Shown: positions 26,997 through 35,432 of the stretch, one piece after another | Layout of the letters: each line of letters begins with the position of its first letter | Numbering within the stretch: position 1 is the first letter of the stretch | From: CAYGDP01 sp964348665 | GTDB lineage: Bacteria; Verrucomicrobiota; Verrucomicrobiia; Palsa-1439; CAYGDP01 | Direction: 5' to 3' | Assembly (NCBI GenBank): GCA_964348665.1 | Contig: CAYGDP010000011.1 | Span: forward strand, 1 to 64,000 | Length of the DNA stretch: 64,000 nt | Notes under the pieces: generated by a model | What the model saw: only the letters and a program-made list of their open reading frames with translations | Database searches by the model: none | What the model was told of the DNA's origin: nothing | Program-made: the position numbers and the translations under genes

Positions 26997-27380
26997 CTAC
27001 TTGCCGTCGGATTTCTCTTTCTGCGCCTCTTGGATGCCCTCGGCCACAGCTTTCGCCACGGTTTTGACGCCATCCTTGGTTTCTTCGGCCAGATAGTTGA
27101 TCGCATCTTTTGCCACGGGCGCTTGTTCGCTCGTTATGTAGCGGGAAATCGCGCCGAGAAATCCGAGATTACACATGACAATCCCAACGAAAAGCAACGG
27201 CATCCCGACAAACGCGCACCAGAAATATTCGGGAGATTGTCTGCTGCCAAACGCCGAGAAAAAGCTCGCCAGACCGATTCCCGTAAAAATCAGGCCAGCC
27301 AAGACAAAAAGGATGCCGCCAATCCTAAGGATGTTTCGCGCAACGCTTTGATGAGGTGGCTGCAATTTATTATCACTCAT
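26997..27380 (-). CDS. Small membrane protein, two helices plus charged C-terminal helix
   Basis: 127 residues, not recognised. Two hydrophobic helices are clear: ILRIGGILFVLAGLIFTGIG (about 17-37) and FVGMPLLFVGIVMCNLGFLG (about 57-76). The remaining 45 residues are an amphipathic, Lys/Glu-rich helix (DAINYLAEETKDGVKTVAKA) that would lie in the cytoplasm. The helix pair resembles the membrane part of small zinc-ribbon membrane proteins, but the zinc ribbon is absent here. Flanked on both sides by repeat elements. Confidence 0.7.
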   Translation of the reverse strand: MSDNKLQPPHQSVARNILRIGGILFVLAGLIFTGIGLASFFSAFGSRQSPEYFWCAFVGMPLLFVGIVMCNLGFLGAISRYITSEQAPVAKDAINYLAEETKDGVKTVAKAVAEGIQEAQKEKSDGK

Positions 27381-27503
27381 AATCCCTCCGTTGCCGCAAC
27401 CCTACCATAAGACTGGAGCCGGTCAAGCTCGTCAATGTGTGGCATAGTAACATTGCCTCGACCATTAGCGATAAGTTCCAATGCCCAGCGCGCTCTTCTG
27501 AAT

Positions 27504-27565
27504 TGTAGCGGCGCTCTATGAGCGCCGATTTAATGATCGTTCGGCGGTCACAGACCGCCGCTACA
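27504..27565. repeat. TGTAG-bounded palindromic repeat, copy A
   Basis: A 62-bp element bounded by inverted ends TGTAGCGG and CCGCTACA, containing two inner hairpins, GGCGCTC-TAT-GAGCGCC and GGCGGTC-ACA-GACCGCC. Related elements lie at 46022-46133 and 51375-51477. It sits in a 228-bp spacer that holds no gene. Confidence 0.7.
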
Positions 27566-27608
27566 GATTGAATGGATGATTATTTCGCTAATGATTCAGG
27601 GGGATTCA

Positions 27609-28154
27609 TTAAAGGTCTTCGACATACCAAACTTGAGGAACACCTTTTTCTACTGCTGCGGCGATCTTGGGCGCGATGGACTCGACCGATGGCTGAGGCG
27701 GGCCGTAGCGTTTCAGTAGAAGCTCAACGCACTCGCCTTGCGATGCATTTTCCCGATACAGAGCATCATCAACGAAGTCGTCGTCGGGGAAGTAAGTCAG
27801 TCGAGTGCCACCAAGTAACCGGGCAATGTCCCGAAAGGCTCGCAAATGGACTTGGCGAAGTGGCTCGATGCTGAGAAAACCGCGCCACCGACCACCTGTG
27901 GATATTTTCGCTGCCTTCTCGCCGATACGAAGAATAATTCTACCAGGCGCTTCATAGGTTTCGAACTGGGCGATTGGCATTCCTCTTTCCCAAGTCTCGA
28001 CAGGATCGTAGTAGTCTTCAGGGTCAGCTGTGAGCCAGTATTGGCGCACGGCAAAAGCAGCGGAAAGTGAAGGCGCAAGAAGTGAGCAAACCGCGGCTGT
28101 GTCGCGAGGATTCGGAATCTTGTGATCCAAAAGCACGTGAATTCTAGTTCCCAT
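27609..28154 (-). CDS. Hypothetical protein downstream of copA
   Basis: 181 residues from ATG 28154 (MGTRIHVLLDHKIPNPRDT), function not recognised. It looks cytoplasmic: no signal peptide or membrane helix, mixed alpha/beta composition, a WRGFLSIEPLRQVHL patch near residue 95 and an acidic YFPDDDFVDD motif near 125. The open frame extends upstream to 28313 but that part overlaps copA and has no character. It begins 12 bp after the copA stop on the same strand, so it is probably read with copA; nothing in the protein (no Cys or His cluster) points to copper handling. Confidence 0.65.
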   Translation of the reverse strand: MGTRIHVLLDHKIPNPRDTAAVCSLLAPSLSAAFAVRQYWLTADPEDYYDPVETWERGMPIAQFETYEAPGRIILRIGEKAAKISTGGRWRGFLSIEPLRQVHLRAFRDIARLLGGTRLTYFPDDDFVDDALYRENASQGECVELLLKRYGPPQPSVESIAPKIAAAVEKGVPQVWYVEDL

Positions 28155-28165
28155 GTTTTTGCCGT

Positions 28166-30355
28166 TTAGAGCTTTCGTACCGCCCGTTTCAACAACAAAC
28201 TGTTGGTGACGACGCTCACGGAACTCAAGGCCATGGCAGCGGCGGCAAACATCGGCGAGAGAATCCCGAACATCGCCAGTGGGATCATCACCACGTTGTA
28301 AATGAACGCCCAAAAGAGGTTTTGCTGGATCTTGGACAACGTCCGCTGCGAGAGTTCGATCGCTCGCGACACTCCCCGAAGGTCGCTGCCAACCAGCGTG
28401 ATGTGACTCGTCTCTTTCGCAATGTCGCTCCCCGCGCCCAACGCGATGCCGACGTCTGCCTGCGCGAGAGCCGGCGCGTCGTTGATGCCGTCGCCAACAA
28501 AGGCAACTACATGTCCTTGCCCCTGCAACGCGCGGATTTTTTCCGCTTTTTGATGCGGCAAAACATCGGCCAACACTTCGTCAATGCCAACTTGCTTTGC
28601 AATGGCGCATCCCACGACGGCGTGATCGCCGGTGAGCAGGATGACTTGCGCGCCTCGACTGCGAATGCTCCGCACGACTTCCGCCGCTTCCGGTTTCACC
28701 GTATCCGCGAGCGCAATCCAGCCAAGCAGCGTCCCATCGCGTTCGATGCCAACAACGGTTTTGCCGCTGGCTTGTAACGCGCTGTCGGGACATTGTGCGT
28801 CATGATTGTGTCCGAGCCAGCCGGGTGTGCCGATGCGGACGCGAGCGCCGTCCACGATGCCACTCGCGCCGTGTCCGGACGCAGCTTGAAATTGAGTGAC
28901 AGACGAGAGAGAGACGCCTTTCTCCTTCGCGTGAGCGACAATCGCGCGGGCGAGTGGATGTTCGCTCGATTGTTCGAGGGAGGCAGCGAGGCGGAGGAGT
29001 ACGAGATTCGAGGCTTGTCCGCCTTCGGCGGAACGAGGGAGAGTCACAACATCGGTTACGGTTGGTTTACCAATGGTGAGTGTGCCGGTTTTGTCGAAAA
29101 TCACCGTGTCGAGTTTACGCGAGCGTTCCAGCGCGCGCGCGTCGCGGATGAGGATACCGCGTTCGGCGCCGATACCCGTGCCGACCATAATCGCTGTCGG
29201 GGTAGCGAGTCCGAGCGAACAAGGACAAGCGATAATGAGCACCGCGACGGTGTTTCGAATCGCGTGGATGAGAGCGTCGTCGCCACCGAACATCATCCAG
29301 CCAGCGAACGTTGCGATACCAAGGACGAGCACGATGGGAACAAAGATGCCCGATACTCGGTCAGCGAGGCGCTGGATGTCGGCTTTCGATTGTTGCGCGT
29401 CTTGCACGGTGCGGACGATTTGCGCCAGTGTAGTTTCCGTGCCAACCTTGGTGGCGGAAAATTCCAGAGCGCCATTTTGGTTGAGTGTTCCAGCAAGCAC
29501 CACGCTCCCCGCTCGTTTCTCGACCGGCATGCTCTCGCCCGAAATCATGCTTTCATCCACCGCGCTCTCGCCGCGCTCGACTGCGCCGTCCACGGGAATG
29601 CGTTCGCCAGGCCGCACCAGCACGAGATCGCCAGCGCGGATGTCTTTTGCGTCAATCTCCGCTTCGCTGCCGTCGCGGCGCACACGGGCGCGGGCGGGGG
29701 CGAGTTGCAGCAAGTCACGCAGCGCGAAGCTGGTGCGCATCTTGGCGCGCGCTTCCAGCCAGCGACCGAGCGCGATGACAGTCAGAATGACGGCGGCATC
29801 TTCGAAATACATATCGCCATGGAGTTTCGGGAAGAAAATCGAGAGCGTGCTGTAAAGATACGCGGTGATCGCGCCCATCTCGACCAGCACATCCATATTG
29901 GCCGACCAATGCCGCACCACGCGCCAGGCGCTCACGAAAAACGGCCAGCCGACGTAAAGCTGGATCGGCGTTGCCAGTACGAACATGATCCATTTTTTCG
30001 GGGCAAAATCATGGGCGAGCGTGAAATGGATGATCACCAATGCGATGGTCAGCACTGCGCCAACGACCCATCGCCGCAACCAATCGCGGGCTTCTTCCTC
30101 GCCGGCGAGCGCGTGATCATGACCACATTCGTCGGCAACGGCGGCTTTGTAGCCCGCATCAGCGACAGCTTTCTCGAATTGAGACACCAGCGAAGGGGAA
30201 TGATCGGGACAATCGTCGAGGTCAATGCGCGCCTGGGAGGTGGCATAGTTCACGGATGCACGCCGCACGTGCGGCTGTTTTTGCAACGTTTGTTCCACCC
30301 GCGCCGCGCACGAGGCGCAATTCATACCGCTGATTTGCAATGTAACCGTCTGCAT
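28166..30355 (-). CDS. copA: Copper-exporting P-type ATPase
   Basis: A P1B-type ATPase of 729 residues that pumps Cu(+) out of the cytoplasm. One N-terminal heavy-metal domain (ISGMNCASCAARVEQTLQK, residues 8-26) precedes the membrane helices. Key motifs: TGES-type phosphatase loop (MISGESMPVEK), membrane metal site CPC (IACPCSLGLATPTAI), phosphorylation site DKTGTLT, SEHPLA in the nucleotide domain, and GDGINDAPALAQADVGIALG. Between the phosphorylation site and SEHPLA the protein carries an extra RSAEGGQASN stretch encoded by a hairpin repeat (29013-29035). Substrate assignment rests on CPC and the CxxC domain. The downstream unknown gene is likely co-transcribed. Confidence 0.94.
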   Translation of the reverse strand: MQTVTLQISGMNCASCAARVEQTLQKQPHVRRASVNYATSQARIDLDDCPDHSPSLVSQFEKAVADAGYKAAVADECGHDHALAGEEEARDWLRRWVVGAVLTIALVIIHFTLAHDFAPKKWIMFVLATPIQLYVGWPFFVSAWRVVRHWSANMDVLVEMGAITAYLYSTLSIFFPKLHGDMYFEDAAVILTVIALGRWLEARAKMRTSFALRDLLQLAPARARVRRDGSEAEIDAKDIRAGDLVLVRPGERIPVDGAVERGESAVDESMISGESMPVEKRAGSVVLAGTLNQNGALEFSATKVGTETTLAQIVRTVQDAQQSKADIQRLADRVSGIFVPIVLVLGIATFAGWMMFGGDDALIHAIRNTVAVLIIACPCSLGLATPTAIMVGTGIGAERGILIRDARALERSRKLDTVIFDKTGTLTIGKPTVTDVVTLPRSAEGGQASNLVLLRLAASLEQSSEHPLARAIVAHAKEKGVSLSSVTQFQAASGHGASGIVDGARVRIGTPGWLGHNHDAQCPDSALQASGKTVVGIERDGTLLGWIALADTVKPEAAEVVRSIRSRGAQVILLTGDHAVVGCAIAKQVGIDEVLADVLPHQKAEKIRALQGQGHVVAFVGDGINDAPALAQADVGIALGAGSDIAKETSHITLVGSDLRGVSRAIELSQRTLSKIQQNLFWAFIYNVVMIPLAMFGILSPMFAAAAMALSSVSVVTNSLLLKRAVRKL

Positions 30356-30405
30356 CACCGCGTCAGCCTACCATCCCCAATCAATCGACGCAAGATTGCG
30401 GCGGC

Positions 30406-31752
30406 TTACTTCATCATCCTCAACAACACCTTGGCGGTGGTTTCGGCGAAGAGCGGGTCGTTGATGTTGCAGTCCAGCTCGGTGACGGAAATTTCAGGGC
30501 GGAGATGTTTCTTGAGATTGCTATTGAGCGCGTCGTCGGCTTCAGGCCAGTGGAACGGTTGGCCGGTGGCGCTGATGACACTGATGCCTCGCAATGGGAT
30601 GAAAACCTTTACGAGTAGTGAGTTCGATTTTGGATTCTGGATTCTGGATTTTGGATTTGTTTCGGATTTCGGATTTCGGGTTTCGCCCGCCAAACTGCTG
30701 GTGGGCAGGGATTTTGCCGTAGCGAATTGATTTATTTTTTCCGCCAGAATTTTTCCCAGTTGTGCGCATTCGTCGGGCGTGGTGCGCATCAGGGTCACGT
30801 TCGGGTTATGCTGATAGAACTTTCGGCCTTTGAACTTTTCGGGAACCGTATTCGGCGCGCCGAAATTGACCATATCGAGACAACCGGTTGAGATAATGGC
30901 GGGAATGCCTGCTTGTGGCGCGGCATCGAGTCGGGTCGGACCAGCGCCGAGAATTCCACCGACAAGTTCGTCAGCCCATTCGGTCGTTGTGACATCGAAG
31001 CTTCCCCGGGCGAATCCGTCGCGGATGAGTCCTTCCATCGTTTGACCGCCTGTGCCGATGGCGTGGAAAACGAGGACTTCGTAGCCGGCCTTCTCGAAAA
31101 TCTCACGGGCGCGGGTGACGCATTGGGTTGTATTACCGAACATGGAAGCGACGATGATGGGTTTGTCACTTGTTCGTCCTCGTTCTCGTCCTCGTCCTCG
31201 AACCATTCCGATGATCGCCGCCGCTGCATTCTCGAAAATCGGGCGACTGATCCGGTTCAGGCCGCTTACGTCAACGACGGTCGGAAAAATCGTTGTATCC
31301 TTGAGCGATGCGCCGCCGGGCAAACCTGCGCCTGTGGTAATGATTACTTTCGGGAAACCAATGGGAAGCGCAGCCATTGCAGCCGAACCAACAGTTGTAC
31401 CTGCGCCGCCGCCACCGCCAAGAACGCCCTGGATTTTTCCGTCGGCATGGAGCTTCGAGATAATCGGCGCGATGCCGCGACACATGGTCGTGACAGCGAT
31501 GCCACGGTCGTTTTTCTTGCGTAATTCGGCGAGCGTCGAACCTCCTGCTCGCGCGACTTCGTCGGCGGAGATTGTTGGTTTGAAGGCTGGTTCGCCGAGG
31601 ATGCCCGTGTTGATGGTCAACGTGCGGCAACCAGCGTGCTCGATGAGGTCGCGGATGAATTGGAATTCGATGCCTTTGGTGTCGAATGCGCCGATGAGGG
31701 CAATCACAGCCGGGGACATCTGTGTCACCGTTTTTTTGGATTTGGATTTCAT
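30406..31752 (-). CDS. Tm-1-like ATP-binding protein (UPF0261)
   Basis: 448 residues of the Tm-1-like/UPF0261 family. Opening VIALIGAFDTKGIEFQFIRD, GVLGGGGGAGTTVGSAAM (phosphate-binding glycine loop), TTGAGLPGG, GNTTQCVTRARE, FHAIGTGGQTMEGLI, then the C-terminal TIM-barrel part with STGCLDMVNFGAPN and VFIPLRGISVI. Family members are predicted hydrolases/ATP-binding proteins, often near sugar or aldolase genes. Two odd segments: GRGRERGR about residue 190, encoded by a CGTCCT-type microsatellite, and RNPKSETNPKSRIQNPKS about residue 360, encoded by a GGATTTTGGATT-type repeat and followed by a hairpin unit. Both lie between conserved blocks and keep frame. Last gene of the sugar ABC transporter cluster. 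Confidence 0.88.
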   Translation of the reverse strand: MKSKSKKTVTQMSPAVIALIGAFDTKGIEFQFIRDLIEHAGCRTLTINTGILGEPAFKPTISADEVARAGGSTLAELRKKNDRGIAVTTMCRGIAPIISKLHADGKIQGVLGGGGGAGTTVGSAAMAALPIGFPKVIITTGAGLPGGASLKDTTIFPTVVDVSGLNRISRPIFENAAAAIIGMVRGRGRERGRTSDKPIIVASMFGNTTQCVTRAREIFEKAGYEVLVFHAIGTGGQTMEGLIRDGFARGSFDVTTTEWADELVGGILGAGPTRLDAAPQAGIPAIISTGCLDMVNFGAPNTVPEKFKGRKFYQHNPNVTLMRTTPDECAQLGKILAEKINQFATAKSLPTSSLAGETRNPKSETNPKSRIQNPKSNSLLVKVFIPLRGISVISATGQPFHWPEADDALNSNLKKHLRPEISVTELDCNINDPLFAETTAKVLLRMMK

Positions 31753-31841
31753 ATGAGTATTCTAGCCACAAAAAGGCACAAGAAGCACAAAAAAATTCGG
31801 GGCTAATCTAGCTTGAGCCTTTTGTGTCTCTTCGTGGCAAA
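31753..31841. repeat. Imperfect inverted repeat between permease and Tm-1 genes
   Basis: The spacer holds GCCACAAAAAGGCACAAGA and, about 50 bp on, a near-complement ending CTCTTCGTGGC. Similar TTTGTGCCTTTTCGTGG sequence recurs at about 33433-33449. It is another dispersed repeat and could also act as a transcript hairpin. Confidence 0.4.
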
Positions 31842-33308
31842 TTATCCTTTCACCGCGCCGAGAATAATGCCGCGCACGAAAAATCTTTGGCCAAAGATGA
31901 AGAGAATCACCATCGGGATCATCATCAGGACGCTGCCCGCCATTAACAGCGAGAAATTCGTGCCTTGCGAGTTGTCGAAATATTTCAGCGCAACCGGCAA
32001 CACGCGGGTTTCCTCGGCATGAGTGACGATGAGCGGCCAGGTGAAACTTTGCCATGTGCCCATGAAGGTGAAAATCGCCAGCGTGATGACGGCGGGTTTG
32101 CTCAACGGCATGATGATTTGCCAGAAAACTTTCCAGAGGCTTGCGCCGTCAATCATCGCCGCCTCTTCGAGGCTCTTGGGCAACGAGAGCATAAATTGCC
32201 GCATCATGAACGTGCCGAACGCCGTGAACGCCGCGGGGATGGTCAACGCCTTGAACGAATCGAGCCAGCCTAGTTCGCGCAGGATCACATAGTTGGGCAG
32301 CATCGTCACCACACCCGGAATCATCATTGTGGCAAGGTAAAGCAAAAACACACGGTCGCGTCCCGGCCATTCCAGCCGGGCGAACGCGAAACCCGCCATC
32401 GAACTGGTAATCACTTGCAGGATCATCACGATCACCGCGACAAAGAGGCTGTTCCATGCGTAGAGCGAAAACTTGATGTCAGGATCGCGCAACACCGTCG
32501 TGTAATTCGACCACATGAACCGCACGCGGCTGGCCTTGGACACGTCGCTGCCGTAAATCACGCGCGCGGTTGTTTCACCATGAAAAATGCCGCGCAACTC
32601 ATTACCGGCGGCGTCAGTCAACGCATCGCGATCCCCACGCAACACGGGAAACGCAGGGTGAAACGCGATTGTCTTTCGGTCTTTGTCCAGAATTGGCAAC
32701 GGCGTGCGCAAATCCAGTACAGGCTCACCTACTTTGTCCCACGAACATTCCTTGAATGCGTAAGGCAAGCCGTTTGCACGGCGAATGATCTCACCTCGCT
32801 CGTCTTTCAAGCTGTCGGGCTGCGCTGATTTCCCCTGCCATAGTTGTTTCAGTTCGGCCGTGAGCAAAAACGACTTGGCAGCATTCGGCTCGGCAAGCGA
32901 GCCGATGCGCATCACGGGCGCATTCTTAGTCTTGTTACAGGCTACACCTCCGAAGTTTGTCACATTCTTGATTAGGATCGGCAGCCCTTTGTCATCGTAA
33001 AGCACGTTGCCCGCCGCGTCGCGCGCAGGATCGCCCGGCGAACCCGCGAGGACGGGATTGCCGAGCGTTATCTTGATCGGCTGACGCGTCGTCGCATCGA
33101 GAATCGGCTGACCCTTCAAATCTCGCAGCGGCTCGCCCTCGCGTCCCAAAGTCACCTCGCGCGGCAAAATGTGACTCTGGAAAACTTCGTTTTCCGACTT
33201 GAGACTGGTCAATGCCATCCATAAAAATGGGATCATCATCGTCGCGCCTACGACGATGAGAAACGCGTGGCTCAAAATCCCCGTTAGTCCGTTTCGTTCA
33301 ACGGTCAT
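31842..33308 (-). CDS. Carbohydrate ABC transporter permease (MalG type) with a large periplasmic insertion
   Basis: Inner-membrane permease subunit, 488 residues from ATG 33308 (MTVERNGLTG). The family is usually about 280. The first helix (ILSHAFLIVVGATMMIPFLW) is followed by TSLKSENEVFQ as expected. Then about 210 residues (50-263) intervene before the family resumes at FMWSNYTTVLRDPD and the next helix. The insertion is polar and repeats a G-x-P-x-x-D-x-x-G-x-P pattern (GEPLRDLKGQPILD, GDPARDAAGNVL, DDKGLPILI, GEPVLDLRTPLPILD, DAAGNELRG). The EAA loop that contacts the ATPase is intact (EEAAMIDGASLWKVFWQIIMP). Partners: the MalF-type permease and binding protein upstream. Confidence 0.9.
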   Translation of the reverse strand: MTVERNGLTGILSHAFLIVVGATMMIPFLWMALTSLKSENEVFQSHILPREVTLGREGEPLRDLKGQPILDATTRQPIKITLGNPVLAGSPGDPARDAAGNVLYDDKGLPILIKNVTNFGGVACNKTKNAPVMRIGSLAEPNAAKSFLLTAELKQLWQGKSAQPDSLKDERGEIIRRANGLPYAFKECSWDKVGEPVLDLRTPLPILDKDRKTIAFHPAFPVLRGDRDALTDAAGNELRGIFHGETTARVIYGSDVSKASRVRFMWSNYTTVLRDPDIKFSLYAWNSLFVAVIVMILQVITSSMAGFAFARLEWPGRDRVFLLYLATMMIPGVVTMLPNYVILRELGWLDSFKALTIPAAFTAFGTFMMRQFMLSLPKSLEEAAMIDGASLWKVFWQIIMPLSKPAVITLAIFTFMGTWQSFTWPLIVTHAEETRVLPVALKYFDNSQGTNFSLLMAGSVLMMIPMVILFIFGQRFFVRGIILGAVKG

Positions 33309-33458
33309 ATTTTTTTCAACCGCCGCGAAGAGGCGCAATGTAGGGACGAGCCGCTGGCTTGTCCATTGCCGTCGTCGGACGCGCGAGGTTTACTCGCCAT
33401 GACGTTCGGAGAGCCGCACATCCCTGCTGCTTTGTGCCTTTTCGTGGATGATTTCATT
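33309..33458. repeat. Spacer with REP-like sequence between amidohydrolase and permease
   Basis: 150 bp without a gene. It contains TGTAGGGACGAGCCGCTGGC followed by TTGTCC (about 33339-33362), a hairpin-forming REP-like sequence, and a TTTGTGCCTTTTCGTGG segment similar to the repeat at 31753-31841. Confidence 0.4.
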
Positions 33459-34328
33459 TCACACTCCATAAAACTTCTCCGCGTTGACGTGAAAGAGTTT
33501 GTGTTGATCTTCGTCCGTCCAGCGGTGGACGATGCCGCGAGCTGTTTCGACCCATTGTCGCAACGAGGCGACGCGGGTGCAGACCGGCCAGTCGCTCGCC
33601 CAGATAATTCGATCTTTGCCGAAGACCTCGGCACAATGGACGATGATTGGCTCGAGACTTGCCCTGAGCGAAGCCGAAGGGTCGGCGGGATCGTGCTTGG
33701 CGCTGGCGATAATCCCCGAGATTTTGCAGACCACGTTTTTCTTTTTGGCAACCATACCGATGTCGCGTTTCCACGCGGACAAATCTTTGGCCTGCGGGTT
33801 GGCATTGCCACAATGATCGAGGACGAACTGCGTGTCGGGACATTTATCCACGAGGATGGCGGCGTCGAGCAGTTCGCCAGCGCGGATGCAGATATCGAAC
33901 CGCAGACCGAACTTGCCGAGCATACGGCAACCTTCAACAAATTTTTGCTGGAGACAATAATATCGTGGCGTGCTGCCGCCGTGAAGAACTTGGCGGACGC
34001 CTTTCATGTGTTTGTTGTCTTTATAACGAAGGATGGTTTTCGCAAAATCGTCGGCGGACGGATCGCCGCGAATGACCGCGCCGACCATTTTGCTATCGGC
34101 GCGCTGGCAAAGATCGAGGACGTAGTCCGCCTCGGCATCGCGCTGATTGGGCGCAACGTCCACCTCCATATAAATCGTCTTGCTGATGTTCAGCCCTTCG
34201 GCTTCGCGGTGGTAATCGGCGAGCGTGTGGCTTTTTGCCAAGGGGCCGTCCTTGGGCAGCCACGGCGGGCGGACTTTGGTGAGGTCCCAGAGATGTTGAT
34301 GACAATCGATAATTGGAATTGTGTTCAT
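33459..34328 (-). CDS. Amidohydrolase-family lactonase-like protein
   Basis: 289 residues from ATG 34328 (MNTIPIIDCHQHLWD); the longer frame reads through spacer repeats. TIM-barrel metal hydrolase of the amidohydrolase-2 family, closest in pattern to L-fucono-/L-rhamnono-lactonases: DCHQHLWD near the start, YMEVDVAP, GVRQVLHGGS, FVLDHCGN (metal/active-site His), CKISG, and WASDWPVC near the end. Its place between two sugar permease genes fits a lactone or sugar-acid catabolic step. Unusual: the segment DPSASLRASLEP after CKISG is encoded by a repeat (33654-33685) that recurs almost identically in the spacer at 53407-53438, and the family has no residues there. Confidence 0.87.
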   Translation of the reverse strand: MNTIPIIDCHQHLWDLTKVRPPWLPKDGPLAKSHTLADYHREAEGLNISKTIYMEVDVAPNQRDAEADYVLDLCQRADSKMVGAVIRGDPSADDFAKTILRYKDNKHMKGVRQVLHGGSTPRYYCLQQKFVEGCRMLGKFGLRFDICIRAGELLDAAILVDKCPDTQFVLDHCGNANPQAKDLSAWKRDIGMVAKKKNVVCKISGIIASAKHDPADPSASLRASLEPIIVHCAEVFGKDRIIWASDWPVCTRVASLRQWVETARGIVHRWTDEDQHKLFHVNAEKFYGV

Positions 34329-34490
34329 GCGTGCCTCCGCTTCGAGAAATTCCAAACCCCAAACCTCAAGCACCAAAGAATACCCAAAACCCAAAACCCA
34401 AGATGGTGGATGCCACCGCAAGAGCCAGTCATCTTGAAGCTTGGGGCTTGGTACGTCTTTTGGGTTTGGAGATTGGTCATTGGGGTTTTC
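34329..34490. repeat. Spacer of AAACCC-type repeats between the MalF permease and amidohydrolase
   Basis: 162 bp without a gene. It is built of CCCCAAACCTCAAGCACC, CCCAAAACCCAAAACCC and, about 60 bp further, near-complements TTGGGGCTTGG and TTTTGGGTTTGG, so the transcript could form a long imperfect hairpin. The composition is unlike the neighbouring genes and matches other low-complexity repeats in this window. Confidence 0.45.
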
Positions 34491-35432
34491 CTAGTCGGCT
34501 TCCTGTCCTTTAGCATATTTCCAGTTGATCAATGTGACCACGAAGACAATGAGGAACAGAAACCAAGCGATCGCGCTGGCGTAGCCCATGTCGAGTTTCT
34601 CGAAGGCTTCGCGGTAAATGTAATACCCCATCGAAATGGTGTTATCACCATCGCGACCCGGACCGCCAAGGGTCATGAGATAGGCGACTTCGAATCCGCC
34701 TTGCAACCCGGTGATGACAGCCATGATCGAAATAAAAAACGTCGTCGGCGAAATACTGGGGAACGTGATGTGCCAGAACCGTTGCCAGCGGCTCGCGCCA
34801 TCGATGTCGCCCGCCTCGTAAAGTTCCTGCGGCACGTTGGCCAGCGCGGCGAGATAGAGAATCATGTTGCCGCCGCCGATGCTCGCCCAGATGCCCATGA
34901 AAATGATTGCGGGCTTGGCCCAATAGCTCATGCCGAGCAACGGCAGTTCCACGCCGCTCCGAAGCCAATCGGGGAATGTGTCAATCGTCACGCTTGGATC
35001 AAACACATTCGCGATGGAGAGCAGCAGCGAATTAACCAGCCCATATTTCGGATTGTATAGCCATTTCCAGAGCAGGAAGAGCGCAACGCCGTTGGTGACG
35101 GTCGGCAAATAAAAAATCGTGCGGTAGGCAACCAAACCTCGCAGTCTTTGACTCATCATCACGGCGAGAAAAAGCGACCCGGTAATGGAGAGCGGCGCGC
35201 CGATCATGAAAAAGAGCGTGTTGTAGAGATACGTCCATGTTTTCGGCTCGGTGAGTAGCCGCGCGAAGTTGTCGAACCCGACAAACTGCGGGGCGTGAAA
35301 CATGTCCCAGCGCACAAACGCGAGACAAAACGAAAACAGAACCGGTAACAGCATGAAAATCAGAAACCCTGCGAGGTTCGGCCCCACGAAACCAAGGCCG
35401 TGCCATAAATTCTGTTTCTCACGTGTCGTCAT
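34491..35432 (-). CDS. Sugar ABC transporter permease (MalF/UgpA type)
   Basis: 313 residues, six predicted helices, cytoplasmic start MTTREKQNLWHG then GFVGPNLAGFLIFMLLPVLF. The EAA loop is present (QELYEAGDIDGASRWQRFWHITFP). The family closing PGRDGDNTISMGYYIYREAF leads to the last helix. It pairs with the MalG-type permease to form the channel of a sugar importer. The start overlaps the end of the binding-protein gene by 4 bp (ATGA), so the two are coupled. No ATP-binding subunit gene is in the cluster; a shared MsmX/UgpC-type ATPase encoded elsewhere would be needed. Confidence 0.94.
   Translation of the reverse strand: MTTREKQNLWHGLGFVGPNLAGFLIFMLLPVLFSFCLAFVRWDMFHAPQFVGFDNFARLLTEPKTWTYLYNTLFFMIGAPLSITGSLFLAVMMSQRLRGLVAYRTIFYLPTVTNGVALFLLWKWLYNPKYGLVNSLLLSIANVFDPSVTIDTFPDWLRSGVELPLLGMSYWAKPAIIFMGIWASIGGGNMILYLAALANVPQELYEAGDIDGASRWQRFWHITFPSISPTTFFISIMAVITGLQGGFEVAYLMTLGGPGRDGDNTISMGYYIYREAFEKLDMGYASAIAWFLFLIVFVVTLINWKYAKGQEAD

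Noticed and set aside
27504..27565. TGTAG repeat as a CRISPR repeat or terminator
   Set aside because: No regular spacer array; copies are dispersed and composite, fitting a REP-type element better.
34329..34490. ORFs in the repeat-rich spacer between the MalF permease and amidohydrolase
   Set aside because: They arise from low-complexity AAACCC repeats and extend the true genes without family similarity.
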